NCBI GenBank assembly: GCA_051453625.1
Contig: JBOZIK010000001.1
Span: 20,992,668 to 21,039,068 of the forward strand
DNA length: 46,401 bases
Origin: Welwitschia mirabilis
Lineage: Eukaryota; Gnetophyta; Gnetopsida; Welwitschiales
Direction: 5' to 3'
Below the pieces are notes generated by a model. It was not told the origin of the DNA. It was given only the letters and a program-made list of their open reading frames with translations, and did no database searches. Made by a program: the position numbers and the translations under genes. Of the stretch, positions 1 to 10,482 are shown piece by piece. Position 1 is the first letter of the stretch. Every line of letters begins with the position of its first letter.

Positions 1-164
1 TAATTATGTTATCTAATTATTTTAAATCTTATAATGTGTTAATAGGGTCTAAATAGGATTTGATCCTAGGTTCCATTGTTCATGTTAATTAATAATGCTT
101 AAAACAATTATGGTTAATTAAGGTAATTAAAGTTAGGGTATTACATACACATACCATGAATAAG
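1..164. other. AT-rich flank at window start
   Basis: No gene or repeat is recognised here. The LINE remnant to the right loses recognisable reverse-transcriptase similarity at about position 165, so this is either its flank or its unrecognisable 3' part. Confidence 0.3.
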
Positions 165-1100
165 ATTATCCCATTCATCTTTTCAAATAACATGACGTAC
201 AAAGTCTGTTGCGATAATGAAAGGATAATAAGCTAAAGGACATCCTTATCATAAATATATTTCAATAAGGAAAGCAGAAATAAACCTCCGATAATGGCAG
301 CACAAGCATTTGCGTTCCTGAAGAAATAATTTATCATATGAAAAAAAAAACCTTCTCAAATCTTGGCTTTTCCATGCAATCTAATATAGAGTCCCATTCA
401 ATTCTATTATAACATTTTAGATAATCTAGTTCATGGAAGGCAATATCTTGATTAGTATCCTTTACTCAATCTAAGTCTTTTCAAGCAAATGTAACATTAT
501 TAACAATATCTCTATCTTGAACAGAACCATTCTACTTAACGCGAATAATAACATGCAGGATTAGCCAAAATTTTGTATGACATAGAGTAAAATAATTCCT
601 CTTCAATATTTGATTTTGGTGGAAAAACAAATGACATTTTAATTAAGCTTTAGACCTAGGTTGCCTTCATGTATGATTTCCTAAGATAACTAGAAGTAGT
701 CTTTCCTAATAATAGCTCGATGCTTTTTGTTATGTTCTTTAGAAAAACCATCTATTCTTAGAGCTCTAACATTAGCCATGTTAAAGCAAGTTACCTTTAA
801 CTCACCCTCTATAATATCTTTTTCTAAAATTTGATAATGGATTTCTAAAACTTTTTTCGAAATGACCTCAGCATTTTAGTTAAAGAGATGCTAATGAAAA
901 CTATTATTTTAAGACCTTACTAAAATACCCGACTAAATAACTAAGGATGTGTTGAGGATCAAAGTGCAAACTACCATGGAATTCAAGTTTGTCTAATTAA
1001 TAAGAAGCAGAACTACTTCTATTAACCTTAAAATTTCTATATAATAGATCTTAAGGAATTTTATAAGAATATCAAGAGAGAAAAAGTATTTATAATGTTT

Positions 1101-2208
1101 ACTTTCTATCATCTACCACGTCATTAGCATATAGTCAGATAAAGAAGAGGCATTATTTGCAAATGCATTAAGCCCTATGGTTGATTGAAATTAGAGATGA
1201 TAAAAGTTTTAGGCATATACCTAATTTGACCTATAGTGCATAAAATCAGATCCTTGTCTTTGATTATTCTAGGTAAATCACCCAGTTCAAGAACTAGAGT
1301 AACCATTGCTAACTCCTTTGAGATAAAATTTGGATAAATTCAAACTAGTCTTGTAGTTTATCTACTTGGATATTGTTAATTCTTCCTCCACATTTGTCTC
1401 TTATATCTTCTATCATGTTTTAGTTTGTAGAATAAATCCACTGTATTCTGGAAAGCTTGTTGGTAAGAAAGTAGTAAAATTGTTTTCTTTCAAAGTCAAA
1501 GTTTAGAGCATATAAATTAAGAATGTCAAATTGATGTTCTTTCCAATTGATAATGAGTGTTTGCATCTCTCTATATTTATATCTAAATTACTTTCTATCA
1601 TTTACCATATCATTAGCATATAATCAAACAAAGAAGAGGCATTATCTAAAAACACATTAAGCTTTATGGTTGATTGAAATTAGAGATGATCAAAGTTTTA
1701 GGCATATATCCAATCTNNNNNNNNNNNNNNNNNNNNNNNNNNNNNNNNNNNNNNNNNNNNNNNNNNNNNNNNNNNNNNNNNNNNNNNNNNNNNNNNNNNN
1801 NNNNNNNNNNNNNNNNATGATCAAAGTTTTAGGCATATATCCAATCTAACCTATAGCACATAAAATTAGATTCTTGTCTTTGATTATTCCAGGTAAAACA
1901 CCCAATTCAAGAAGTGGAGTAACCATTGGTAACTTCTTTGAGATAAAATTTGGATAAATCCAAACTAGGCTTGTAGTTTAGCTACTTGGATGTTGTTAAT
2001 TCTTCCTCCACATTTGTCTGTTATATCTTCTATAATGTTTTACTTTCTAGAACAAATCCACTGTATTTTGGAAAGCCTGTCGCTAAGAAAGTACTAGAAT
2101 TGTTTTCTTTCAAACGCTAAGTTTGAAGCATGTAAATTAAGAATGCCAAATTGATGCCCTTTCCAATTGATAATGAGTCTTATGCATCTCTCTATATTCA
2201 TTCTAAAT
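1101..2208. repeat. Tandem duplication of about 489 bp within LINE ORF2
   Basis: The block starting ACTTTCTATCAT at 1101 recurs at 1590, and the two copies are colinear to about 1589 and 2208. The second is longer only because it contains the 1717-1816 gap and a repeated gap flank. Copies differ by scattered substitutions, mostly transitions, so the duplication is old and not a simple assembly echo. Confidence 0.8.
1717..1816. other. Assembly gap, 100 N
   Basis: The 31 bases before the gap (1686-1716) are repeated exactly just after it (1817-1847). The two contig ends probably overlap and no sequence is missing. Confidence 0.95.
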
Positions 2209-2799
2209 GAGATAAAAAGGAAGACTGTTTGGAGCTTACTAGAGCTAGACAGCCTCTAACTCTTTGCTGATTATTTGTAATGAAGATTAAAAAAGAGTTT
2301 TGAATAATATCATAAGCAAACATGAGAGTAATGCTTGTAGTGTGAACTTCTTAGCATCATAAAATCTGATTGTTTATTTTGTATGAAGTTCTTTGCTACA
2401 TAATTTCTTCTATGATCTGTTAATCACTAAACATTTCATGCAATCATATTCATTGTTGCATAATGTTTACGTTCTTAGAATGTTGTAAGATTCTAAAACT
2501 ATTAGAAAGCTTAGGTTGGTTGATAGGACATCTTCTCTTGTTTTGGGTTGGCATGTGTTTCATGAAATCTTTGGGCCTTATTACATTTGACTCATTAGAT
2601 TGAAGGACATCCTTCCATCCTCTACTTTGGCTTCCTAAATCATTTTGTTTTACTACAATAGAGTTATTCTAGTCAAGCCCAATACCCTAAGAAGCTCTAG
2701 CATTACAAAGAGGATTCGTTTTAATGTTTTAGGTATTTTCTATAGCTTTACTAGTGGGTCTCATGGCAAAGTTAACTAGAATACAATTTGAGGAAACAA

Positions 2800-3440
2800 T
2801 AACTTCAAATGTGAAAGTTTCCTTTTCAGTAGATTTGCTAATCTCTTTAGGGTTTGAGGATTCTCTTGGGAACTTAGGACAAGCATAAGTGATTTCTTAG
2901 CTTCTTTTTATTTTAGTTCTAGACAATCAAAATTTATATTCTCAACTTCATGAAAACAATGACACCTATCAAATAGGTTAAGTTATTAGCTAATTTCAAA
3001 CAAATCCATTCCACATGATCATATCCATGAAATTAGCGAGAGAACTATTATACACATCTATGTCCACGCAAACTTTGCAAATGGTTCACAAGTAAAAACT
3101 CAACATTATTTTATCTAGACATCTTACTCTACATAGGGTATGAAGCAAGACTTTTGAGCTCTATCAAGATAGGAGGAATTTCAACAAGAGTATTGTCCAT
3201 TGAATTAAAACAAGGAAAAATCAAAACAAAGTTATCAAAAAATGACCAACTAGCTACAAAAAGGCACAACAACATTTTTGCAGTTTTAAATTGAGAAGTA
3301 TAAAAACCTTTACCAATGGCCTTGACCATTAGATATTTTATATTAGATAGCTCCCAACACATTACCATGGAGTTATTGAGATTAACAATCAGAAGGGGTT
3401 TGGCCCTATAAAGATAGTAAATTTGGAATAGAAATATGCC
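2800..3440 (-). pseudogene. LINE ORF1 remnant, DUF4283-like with decayed zinc knuckle
   Basis: The minus strand keeps an open run at 3368-3129 whose pattern (GFYTSQFKT, then SWSFFDN, then IPPILIELKSLASYP) matches the gag-like DUF4283 domain common in plant LINE ORF1 and in related zinc-knuckle proteins. Further downstream (about 3060-2920), after a frameshift, CHCFHEVENINFDC resembles a CCHC zinc knuckle following a CVDIDV strand. The protein would coat LINE RNA. Frames are broken on both sides, so it is not coding now. The DUF4283 match rests on reading the pattern by eye. Confidence 0.6.
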
Positions 3441-3660
3441 ATGATTGCTTTAAGTAATTCCTTGCCAAAAGTAAAAACTGGCTTTTTCCCTTATCCCTCA
3501 CCTTTGAAATTAGTTTTCTTGCCTTGTTTGAAGGTTTCAAGTTTATATGTGTCCTTTATTTGCAAAATCAACATGGGATTTGATAATAAACTTATTATCA
3601 TTTTGCTGGACCATAACCTTTAAAAGTTCAAAGATTCTTCAAAATGGGTGTACTTCCTTG

Positions 3661-5075
3661 TATCTAAAGTCCAGATTTTTTGTATAAAGTCGAAGGAGTA
3701 AGCATACAACCTTTAAAGGCTAAACACAAGAGACACAAGTTTGTGTTTTAACCAAAGCGTCGCATATCCCTCATGTCAAACCCTAAATAAAACTTTTTAT
3801 CTACAACCCCAGTTTGAACAACTACTAATTTGTTCTATCAGGAAAGTGTTTTAATAGGTTATATAACATGCTTTGCTTCAATTTTGATTAAGAACACAAG
3901 TTTTAATTGATTGAACATAGCAAAAACAAGTCTATATTTAATCATATAACTCCAATTAAACTTATTGCTTAGGACACATCATTAAATGTAATGCTACTAT
4001 CATTTTACGAACTCAAACCTATTTAAAGCTTTCGTTTAATTTCACATCAACTATCAAACTTTATACAAAGGGACCAAACAAATATTACATAATTCTAAAT
4101 AGATATGGTCTGGTGTAGTTATTAAGATTGCATTTACAAAATCTTTTTAATACAAAGTAGTGTTCCCCACCACCCCCAACTTTCACATGAGACCTTGGGT
4201 GTAAAAACAAATACATCAATAGAGCACGCTAAATAAGCTTTAAAGACTTAGAAATAAATTCCCGACACTATTAAATGTGGGTTAGATCAAGTCCTAGGTA
4301 AGGACCCAATAGCTGACCCTCCCAACGTAATCCAGGATACCATATAACAATGTGCTTGTGCTTGGGAAATAACACAATCATGAATATTCCATAACCTTCC
4401 TTCCAAAAAACTCTCAAAACTGTTATCAAGTAACGTATAACAGTACACCTAATCTCTTCCAAATAGTTTTCTAAAAGCTAAAAAGGTTAGTGTAATCTTT
4501 AAAAAACTTTCATAAGAATTATAATCCACTAGCTTCCTTTTTGGAAGTAATACCTCATGGGCTCACGTATTAACGTTCTAATGAAGATCCTTCCTACCAT
4601 CTTACTTTGACAGTTTTTTGTCAATCTCAGGCCATAATTAATCCCCACATGAACATTCTCTTAACACAATCTAAATTCCTACAGAAAATATGCAATTTAT
4701 CCATACTTCACTTCAAAAAGAAAGCCCTGCTACAACCAAAATAATCGTTTCCCCTGCATCACTTGAGCAAAAACAAGTAGACAACGTTATAGGAAAACAT
4801 CAACACCGTAGCTGAAATATCCATTTAACAAACTCAAGTATATATGCAACAATGTTACTAGAAAATAAAGTCTTCAGACAACACTCTATTTCTGACAAAT
4901 ACACAAAAACAAAAAGAGTGAATGCACATGACAAAAGTTTGTTAACATGAAGCGGAGATGATAACAATATTTCAAGAAATGGATAGCCTAAAGTGGCAAC
5001 TCTAGTTAATAATAGAGATTTGTGAAAGGCAGGAGACTATTTGTGAAATTAGCATAATTAAAAGTAAGTTGCAAA
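3661..5075. other. AT-rich intergenic DNA, nothing recognised
   Basis: Short open frames occur on both strands (for example 4462-4271 minus) but none resembles a known domain, has coding-like composition, or is flanked by splice signals. This lies between the upstream end of the LINE and the 3' side of the R3H gene. Confidence 0.5.
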
Positions 5076-5382
5076 CTGCAAGGGATGTTTAAGAACTTAT
5101 GCTAGAAGGCTTAAAAAAAGTTTCTTTATATAAAGCTTGAGATTAACGATTCTTACAGGCGACCTTTACAAGCCTAAAAAAACCTTTTTTTTTTAATTAG
5201 TCTGCTCTTTATCACAGTTTTTCCCCTCGTCTGCAAGGGATGTTTAAGAACTTAGGCCAGAAGGCTTAAGAAAAGTTCTATATATAGAACTTGAGACTAA
5301 CGATTCTTACACATGATCTTTACAAGCCTTAAAAACCATTTTTTTAATTTAGTCTGCTCTTTATCATACTTTTCCCCCTCGT
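5076..5382. repeat. Tandem duplication, two units of about 155 bp, with palindromes
   Basis: Unit 1 (5076-5230) and unit 2 (5231-5382) both start CTGCAAGGGATGTTTAAGAA and end with CCCTCGT before the next CTGCA. Each has a short inverted repeat near its middle; in unit 2 it is the perfect palindrome GTTCTATATATAGAAC. AAGGCTT and AAGCCTT flank the palindrome as a second arm pair. The function is unknown. Confidence 0.85.
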
Positions 5383-6658
5383 CTGCATCTCCAAATTTCC
5401 CATTCCCATACACCAATTGCTCTCGAGTCTTTCAGCTCACCAAAAGACGAGGTCTAAGAAGTCATTAGGAATAAAGGTACTTGTTCTAGACTGTCTAAGT
5501 AAACAGGGACATACAACCTTCCACCTCATATATTGCTCCCTACTAACAAGTACAACCTTCGCGTCTGTATAATCAAATAGACATGATTGACTGTCACATC
5601 TTAATCTGTCAAGATTTCGTTAGCATTGTCCCTGTGCCGTGTTGTGTGAGACATTGCTTGTCTCGACCATATGACATCATCTAAGTACATTTTGCCATTT
5701 GTCATTTCGAAGTGACCATTCTCCCCGCTTAAAAAGAGGGCATTTCAAGAGGCTAGCAGCACATGAAGTTCCCCTGAACACAGATACGGAAACAGGCATT
5801 CCAAGTTATAAAATCCAGAATTGAAAAGACCAGTGGGATCCCGCCGATAACCTCTTAATTTGATAATGATGATTTTGAAATAGATAACAGTAGCACATGG
5901 CACTGAAAAAGATTAGTGCTAAATATAATTGAAGCTTCCACACCATAGCATAATTACTGTGCATAAACATTTCCAGCTACTATAGTCAAAATTACAATCC
6001 ACGGACATGTTTCGGTGTTTGTAGCACCTGTGTCTGGATCCGTCCATCAATTTGAATCTTCTGGAGGAAAAGTACCAAGGGTGAAAAATTGAAGCTAACA
6101 GATCAAAATTCAAGTAATCATGGCTCAAATTCATATGTTTTCCAAAGCTTAAATGTAACAAGCTCTAACAAATAACACAGAAGGAGCACCATCTTAGTCA
6201 GAACTCAAAAACATTACTATGCTACAATATTGGAAAGGATTTTTCAGATAAAATCTTCACATTTTATCATAGCAAGAACACGGAAAACTAGACTAATGGA
6301 AATGTAGCCTTGTAAAGACTTTCATCCTGGACTTCTTTCCAAATCCCGTTTCGTACAGAACAAACAAATTAAGCTCAAACATCTCTTAAAATATAATAAA
6401 AGGATAGCATAATAATTCAATCGAACAGAACACAGGCACAATGATGCAAGGCACTAACACCTGTTAACAGGTAACCTTGGAAATTTCTAAAAAAGCTGAA
6501 TTTTATATTTAAAGATTGTCATTGCTAAGACGCAAATTAATCATACAGATGCACATACCTAACACAACAGACATGCTTCCTTCCAAATTTGTGTCACACA
6601 ATTAAATGAATTTGGTAAATTTGGAATCCATAGCAAAGTTGACAATTTTGCAACTAAT
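5383..6658. other. Intergenic or 3' transcript region downstream of the R3H gene
   Basis: GC content is somewhat higher than in the flanking repeats. No retroelement signature was seen. On the minus strand a pyrimidine tract and CTCCAG acceptor precede a 22-codon open stretch at 6060-5992, reported as a possible exon. No other gene is supported. Confidence 0.4.
5992..6060 (-). other. Possible small terminal exon (unconfirmed)
   Basis: A pyrimidine-rich run ending CTTTTCCTCCAG (minus strand, ending at 6061) looks like a 3' splice site. Directly after it, 22 sense codons beginning KIQIDGRIQTQ are followed by TAA. I do not recognise the peptide. It lies about 1.3 kb beyond the R3H stop codon on the same strand, so it could be an alternative last exon, a spliced 3' UTR, a decayed gene or chance. 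Confidence 0.2.
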
Positions 6659-6750
6659 CTTTCAGTACATAGAATACAAAACATTGGTAATTTTAATGAA
6701 TCTACTCTTTCAGTACATAGAATACAAAACATTGGTTATTTTAATGAATG
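6659..6750. repeat. 48-bp direct tandem duplication
   Basis: CTTTCAGTACATAGAATACA begins at 6659 and again at 6707, with near identity through AATGAAT. The unit is 48 bp, so a plus-strand open frame crosses it unbroken, but that frame has no other sign of coding. Confidence 0.85.
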
Positions 6751-6899
6751 TTCACAAGGGGAGAAAAATCCAGAACATAACTACAATATTGTTAAAACAG
6801 CGCTACATGAGAAAAGGTTACGAGGGAATGTGTCAAACTATCACATTTGTGTCCCTGCATGTGTTGAAAGTCACAGTAGACTTTGCTGCCGTCAGTTTC

Positions 6900-7390
6900 C
6901 ATCAAAACGTGCATTCTCTCCATTTATCTATTAAGCAAATGAAATAAACCTTTCATATAGAGAGACAGTTATTAAATCAATTATAACATAACTGGAGTAA
7001 TTAAATTGAAAAAGCTTAAACAGAAACACACCATGGCATTGAAAAAGCAGTCATTTATGGGCTTCGCTAGCCAGGTTCTTCCTCCAGTGTAGGGCAGCAT
7101 ATATGGATCCAAACACAGTCTAACCACTGTGTTGCAACTTGATCTTCATTCCCCAATGCAGATACAATAACAAAATAGAGCACCATAGCTGATAGAATAC
7201 TCAGAAAATACTATGTCAATAATCCACATGATCCCGTGAAAGTATTCTATGCAACTACAGTGTATGCCTGCAAACTCCTGCCAGCCAATAAATAGAAGGG
7301 AGCATTGCAGCATAGAATAAAGGCCAACTGGAGGGAAAATCGTTGACCACTCCTATGCTTAGCTAGCAGGTGCAGGCATAGCCCATGCCC
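6900..7390 (-). other. Probable 3' UTR of the R3H-SUZ gene
   Basis: Sequence after the stop codon is T-rich on the minus strand, with plant-like UTR texture and no retroelement similarity. The distal end is a guess: no single strong AATAAA was fixed on, and AT-rich near-matches lie around 6900-6960. Confidence 0.4.
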
Positions 7391-8967
7391 TTAGCGGGAC
7401 GGTCGGACTTGGTTATAACATACTTCATGCTGCTGCTGAAAGTTAGTCTACACCAGAAATACCCAACAACATTCATTTCATGACCCAAAAAAGTTAAAAG
7501 GAAAGGCCATGGATACGCAACAATAACAGATTATAAACGTCGCTGAGTGAAAGCTTACATGCGAAAGAGACTGCTGAATTGGTTCCTGAGGTTGGACAAA
7601 GGTCATGTTTGTTCCAGGAAACTGTGAGGAATGCATGTATAAAGCTGCTATGGAAGGGCCGCCCATGTGGCTGGTATTGAATGGAGCCATTGTGGCATCC
7701 AGAGGGCTATAACCCATAGAACTTGTAGGGGTACACCATGGATTCTGCATTTGTTGTGCCATTGGGCGAGGTGATGGTTCAATCGGCATCTGCGCTCTGT
7801 GAGGGGGTGCCCCAAGCTGTGGAAATTCTGTGTTATAATTCACAGGAGGGGTATACAAAGCATGCATGCTGTATGGCCCAATGTTGAAACCAAACCCAGG
7901 ATCAAATCTCTGGGTATATCTAAGGCACACAAGAGAGACAGAATAAAAACACAGCCAAAATTCTAATATGTAAGTGATGCTCGTCTCTTCAAACCAAAGA
8001 CTTACCTTTCGTAACTCCGATCATAATCAGGGTCCTTGCGTTCCATTTCTCGGTCCCTGAAAATTGCAACCCTATTACCTTTTGGTTTCATGCCTTCCTT
8101 TTCATTTTTAAACTTGTTTGTCCTGGCAACTCCATGTGCGCCATCAGGTGATCCTTTAGCCTGATTGCTTCTAACTTCATCAGCATTTGATTTCTCTTCG
8201 GTCTTTGTGAGTTCAGGACTGCTGAAATTTTCAAATGAACCAGGTTCTTCTCTGGATTTACTACTAACATTAGAGTTAACGTTGGCACTAAAAATGCGTG
8301 CCCGTGCTTTAATGTACTCCTCCTTTCTTTCTTCAACACTTTTCATTTGATTCAAATTTGATGAATGTACATTTGAGTTGTCTGTTACAGAAATGGAACC
8401 CCTTTGTGGCCTCTGTTTGATGGCAACTTTCATCATAATATTCTTCTGGTCTTGTGGGAGATTCACTGGTATATCTGCCAATCTAATAGAGGGCGGCCTA
8501 GTCTGAGGTGTCTTCGTGACAATAATTTTAACTGCGGAACCATCCGGCGAATTGTGGTCAAGTGCAACGAAGGATTGCATCGAGTAATGCTGGGCGATCC
8601 GGTGTGCTGCAAGTCTGAGGTAGGACGTAGGTAACTGACAAAATTCAAGTTGTTGTCTGGGATTGTGTAGGAACCTCTCAACATCTTGCTCCAATCTCAA
8701 TACAGAGAGACGTTCGCGAGGATTCTGGATGGCGTCACGGAGAAACTGATCGACGTGGTTGATGCGCTCCCAGAATCGAGCATCCTCTCCGCCTTCATTT
8801 GACGAAGATGCAGAATCGGAAACCCTAGCCGAGGGTTTCTGCTCCTCCTCTTCGGAACAAGTATTCTTCTTATTCTTAATCTGAAGGAGTCTTCGCATGC
8901 TCTCTTCGACGTCCGCAAGCTCCCACGATTCGGGAGCGCATTGTTCATCATCAGAAGAGCCCGCCAT
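7391..8967 (-). CDS. R3H-SUZ domain RNA-binding protein, three exons
   Basis: Predicted join on the minus strand: 8967-8006, 7919-7559, 7435-7391, giving 455 aa. Introns of 86 and 123 bp have GTAAGT and GTAAGC donors and TTAG and TTTCAG acceptors. Residues about 85-155 form an R3H domain with the signature R118-x3-H122 (YLRLAAHRIAQHY), which binds single-stranded nucleic acid. Residues 181-229 form a SUZ RNA-binding segment (QRPQRGS, then EERKEEYIKARARIFS). A conserved RDREMERKDPDYDRSY block (304-319) spans the end of exon 1, followed by a Pro/Gln/Met-rich tail with NTEFPQLG (350-357). The family includes animal encore, R3HDM1/2 and ARPP21, and uncharacterised plant homologues. The start is the first ATG in a strong context (GAGAAATGGC); an in-frame TTG lies five codons upstream. 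A cytoplasmic mRNA-regulatory role is inferred. No lesions were seen. Confidence 0.93.
7436..7558 (-). other. Intron 2 of the R3H-SUZ gene with repeated CAG acceptor
   Basis: The donor is CAT/GTAAGC and the acceptor TTTCAGCAGCAGCAT offers three in-frame AGs at 3-nt spacing (7436, 7433 and 7430). A branch-point-like GACTAAC sits only a few bases before the first AG. Use of the later sites would remove one or two Gln codons. Confidence 0.75.
7920..8005 (-). other. Intron 1 of the R3H-SUZ gene
   Basis: Donor GAAAG/GTAAGTCT and acceptor TGTCTCTCTTGTGTGCCTTAG. It splits the codon for Arg321 as AG/A, and joining the exons keeps the frame (SYE-R-YTQRFDPGFG). Confidence 0.9.
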
Positions 8968-9353
8968 TTCTCCGAAACGCAAATAAAACCTTGCGCCAAA
9001 ACGAAGACAACAAGAAAACCCTAGAAAACCTTTTTGAAAGGGAGAACCTCGTCTCTAATGTCTTCGATTCTCAGGAAAGACGAAACCAAACAAAGAGATT
9101 CCTAAGCGGAAGAAACCCACGATCTCTTCAACAAAAGACAAAAAGTTCAAGACTCTTCACAAATTTGAGATCTCTCTGCACATCGGCCCTCAAAAACGAG
9201 GGCAAGAGTGAAGGAAAAAACACTCTCAGCGATTCCGCTTCTGCAAATTACCCGAACATCGGAGATTCGCACGACCTCAATTTCTCTTCCGACTTTTCTT
9301 CTCTTCTGAGTACTTATGATCACGTTTGCTTTGACTCGTTTCTTATTTCTTAA
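8968..9353 (-). promoter_or_regulatory. 5' UTR and proximal promoter region of the R3H-SUZ gene
   Basis: Composition is GC- and CpG-richer than all other flanks, as expected of an unmethylated plant gene 5' end. A telo-box-like AAACCCTA lies at 9016-9023, a motif frequent near starts of plant housekeeping genes. If transcription begins beyond 9183, short upstream ORFs would precede the start codon (for example ATG at 9183). No TATA box was confidently placed. The opposite strand is open for about 120 codons without an ATG. Confidence 0.45.
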
Positions 9354-10106
9354 ATAACAGAATTTTGTTTTTATTTTATTCTTCGTTTTTAAAAATATAT
9401 GTGGTTGTCTGGGGCCACTTTACCTTTGTTTTCTTTACCTTTGTTTTCTTTTTTTTCTTAATTTATTCTTTCCTTGAAAGCCTCCCTTTCCTTTCATGGA
9501 GACACAAGTCTTGTACATTCTTGATGCTTCCCTGGGATTAGGGAATATGGTTGGTGGTGGCTTATGCATGGAAAGAAAGCGCTAGAATCCTTTGAGATGA
9601 GATGAGATGAGGGGCAATAAATTAATTAAGAAATTGGATTATAGAAAGTTGTCTTTGAGATGAAATTAGTAAATTAAATTATAAAAAGATTTTGAGACTT
9701 ATTATGATTATAATAATTACGTATTTTGAAGAATTTATTTTTTTTAAAGTTTAGATTTTGGTTCTATGTAAAGATATTAATATTCATTTGATTTAGAGAT
9801 CTTGTTTGTGTCAATTATCTATCCTATGTTGTTATCTTTAGAGGACTTGATCTTCTCCTTCTTGTATGTTATGACTTTCTTAAATAAATTAGACAATTAT
9901 AGGGCATTCGACATTATATACCCCTTCTTTAAATTCCTCTCTTTTACCTTTGTTGTTTACTTTTTGGAATTTTCCTCTTTAATGGTTACCATTTTAAGTT
10001 TTATTATCTTCTTAGCTAAAGGGGTGATGGCCTAATAATGTGGTACTTGTTCTGCATTTAATAGAATGTGTTTCCAACCTTTAAATGCACTTCTTGGTAC
10101 GCTTTT
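9354..10106. other. AT-rich intergenic DNA
   Basis: There is a short GATGA run (about 9596-9612) and T-rich open stretches on the plus strand (9802-10035), which read as low-complexity hydrophobic peptides without a domain. No gene is supported. Confidence 0.45.
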
Positions 10107-10202
10107 AAGGCCCTAAGCATAATCAAAATAATTCATTTGGGTGATCATAGTGGTTGCACTGCTAAGGTTACATACAATTACTAAAACTTTAAGTTCAACA
10201 TC
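10107..10202. repeat. Dispersed repeat copy 1 (SINE 3'-body-like)
   Basis: This stretch (AAGGCCCTAAGCATAATC through ACTTTAAGTTCAACATC) is about 70-75% similar by eye to 10384-10478. It lacks the tRNA-like head seen before the second copy. Confidence 0.5.
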
Positions 10203-10299
10203 TCCCCCTTATTTGTCTTTTCGTGTGCCTTTATAATCTTTAGTTCTAATGACATTAAGGTATTAGATAGCACATTAAAGTAATATTTGCTACTTAATT

Positions 10300-10482
10300 A
10301 ATAGATTGGTAAGTGATGCAACACTCGTCTTCCACTTAGGAGGTTATGAGTTCAAATATTTAGCCGTCCTACTCAACATGCCTAAGGCCTAAGGTGTGAT
10401 TAAATCTTTTATTTGGGCAATCATGGTGGCCATACTCTTAGGGAAATTATATTCACTGAAAGTTTCAAGTCCAAAATGTTGG
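10300..10482 (+). mobile_element. Candidate decayed tRNA-derived SINE
   Basis: The stretch TTGGTAAGTGATGCAACACT, then CGTCTTCCACTTAGGAGG, then GGTTATGAGTTCAAAT (10342-10357) resembles a tRNA-like head: an A-box region, an anticodon-arm-like middle and a decayed B box. It is followed by a body shared with 10107-10202. Plant SINEs of the Au kind have this layout. The B box is imperfect and no poly(A/T) tail or target duplication was found. Confidence 0.4.

Larger units (their letters stand above)
165..2453 (-). pseudogene. LINE ORF2 remnant: endonuclease and reverse transcriptase
   Basis: ORF2 would make endonuclease-nicked target DNA and copy LINE RNA into it. The start at 2453 reads MNMIA then stop then NV, matching the usual endonuclease opening with the Trp codon changed to TGA. 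Further on, a stretch ending in YVAKNFIQNKQSDFMML matches the next endonuclease strand. The reverse-transcriptase palm is readable at 437-366, where CYNRIEWDS stands where plant LINEs have an AYDR-type motif, so the catalytic Asp is Asn. The following segment (MEKPRFEKV...FFRNANAC) fits the same family. Several frameshifts and stops make this non-functional. Confidence 0.78.
165..3660 (-). mobile_element. Degenerate L1-type LINE (non-LTR retrotransposon)
   Basis: On the minus strand the remnants follow L1 order: a DUF4283-like ORF1 with a decayed CCHC knuckle (about 3440-2800), an apurinic-endonuclease start (2453), and a reverse-transcriptase block (about 520-270). Stop codons and frameshifts occur throughout, many explained by TGG to TGA/TAG or CGA to TGA changes, so the copy is old and dead. 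An internal duplication (1101-2208) lengthens the endonuclease part. No LTRs, poly(A) tail or target-site duplication could be delimited, so both ends are approximate. The second LINE in this window (from about 11800) is related in kind but on the opposite strand. Confidence 0.8.

Noticed and set aside
5648-5664. GAGACA-ttgct-TGTCTC, an everted auxin-response-element pair
   Set aside because: A single 17-bp match far from any promoter is expected by chance. No nearby transcription start is known.
7478-7558. C-terminal extension ICYCCVSMAFPFNFFGS read from exon 2 onward
   Set aside because: It is read-through into intron 2. The GTAAGC donor at 7558 and the exon at 7435-7391 give a better ending.
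8088-8684. Several overlapping open frames on both strands inside exon 1 of the R3H gene
   Set aside because: They are shadows of the strongly conserved R3H-SUZ frame and match no domain.
8968-8982. Five extra N-terminal residues starting at TTG
   Set aside because: TTG is an unlikely plant start, and an ATG in strong context follows at 8967.
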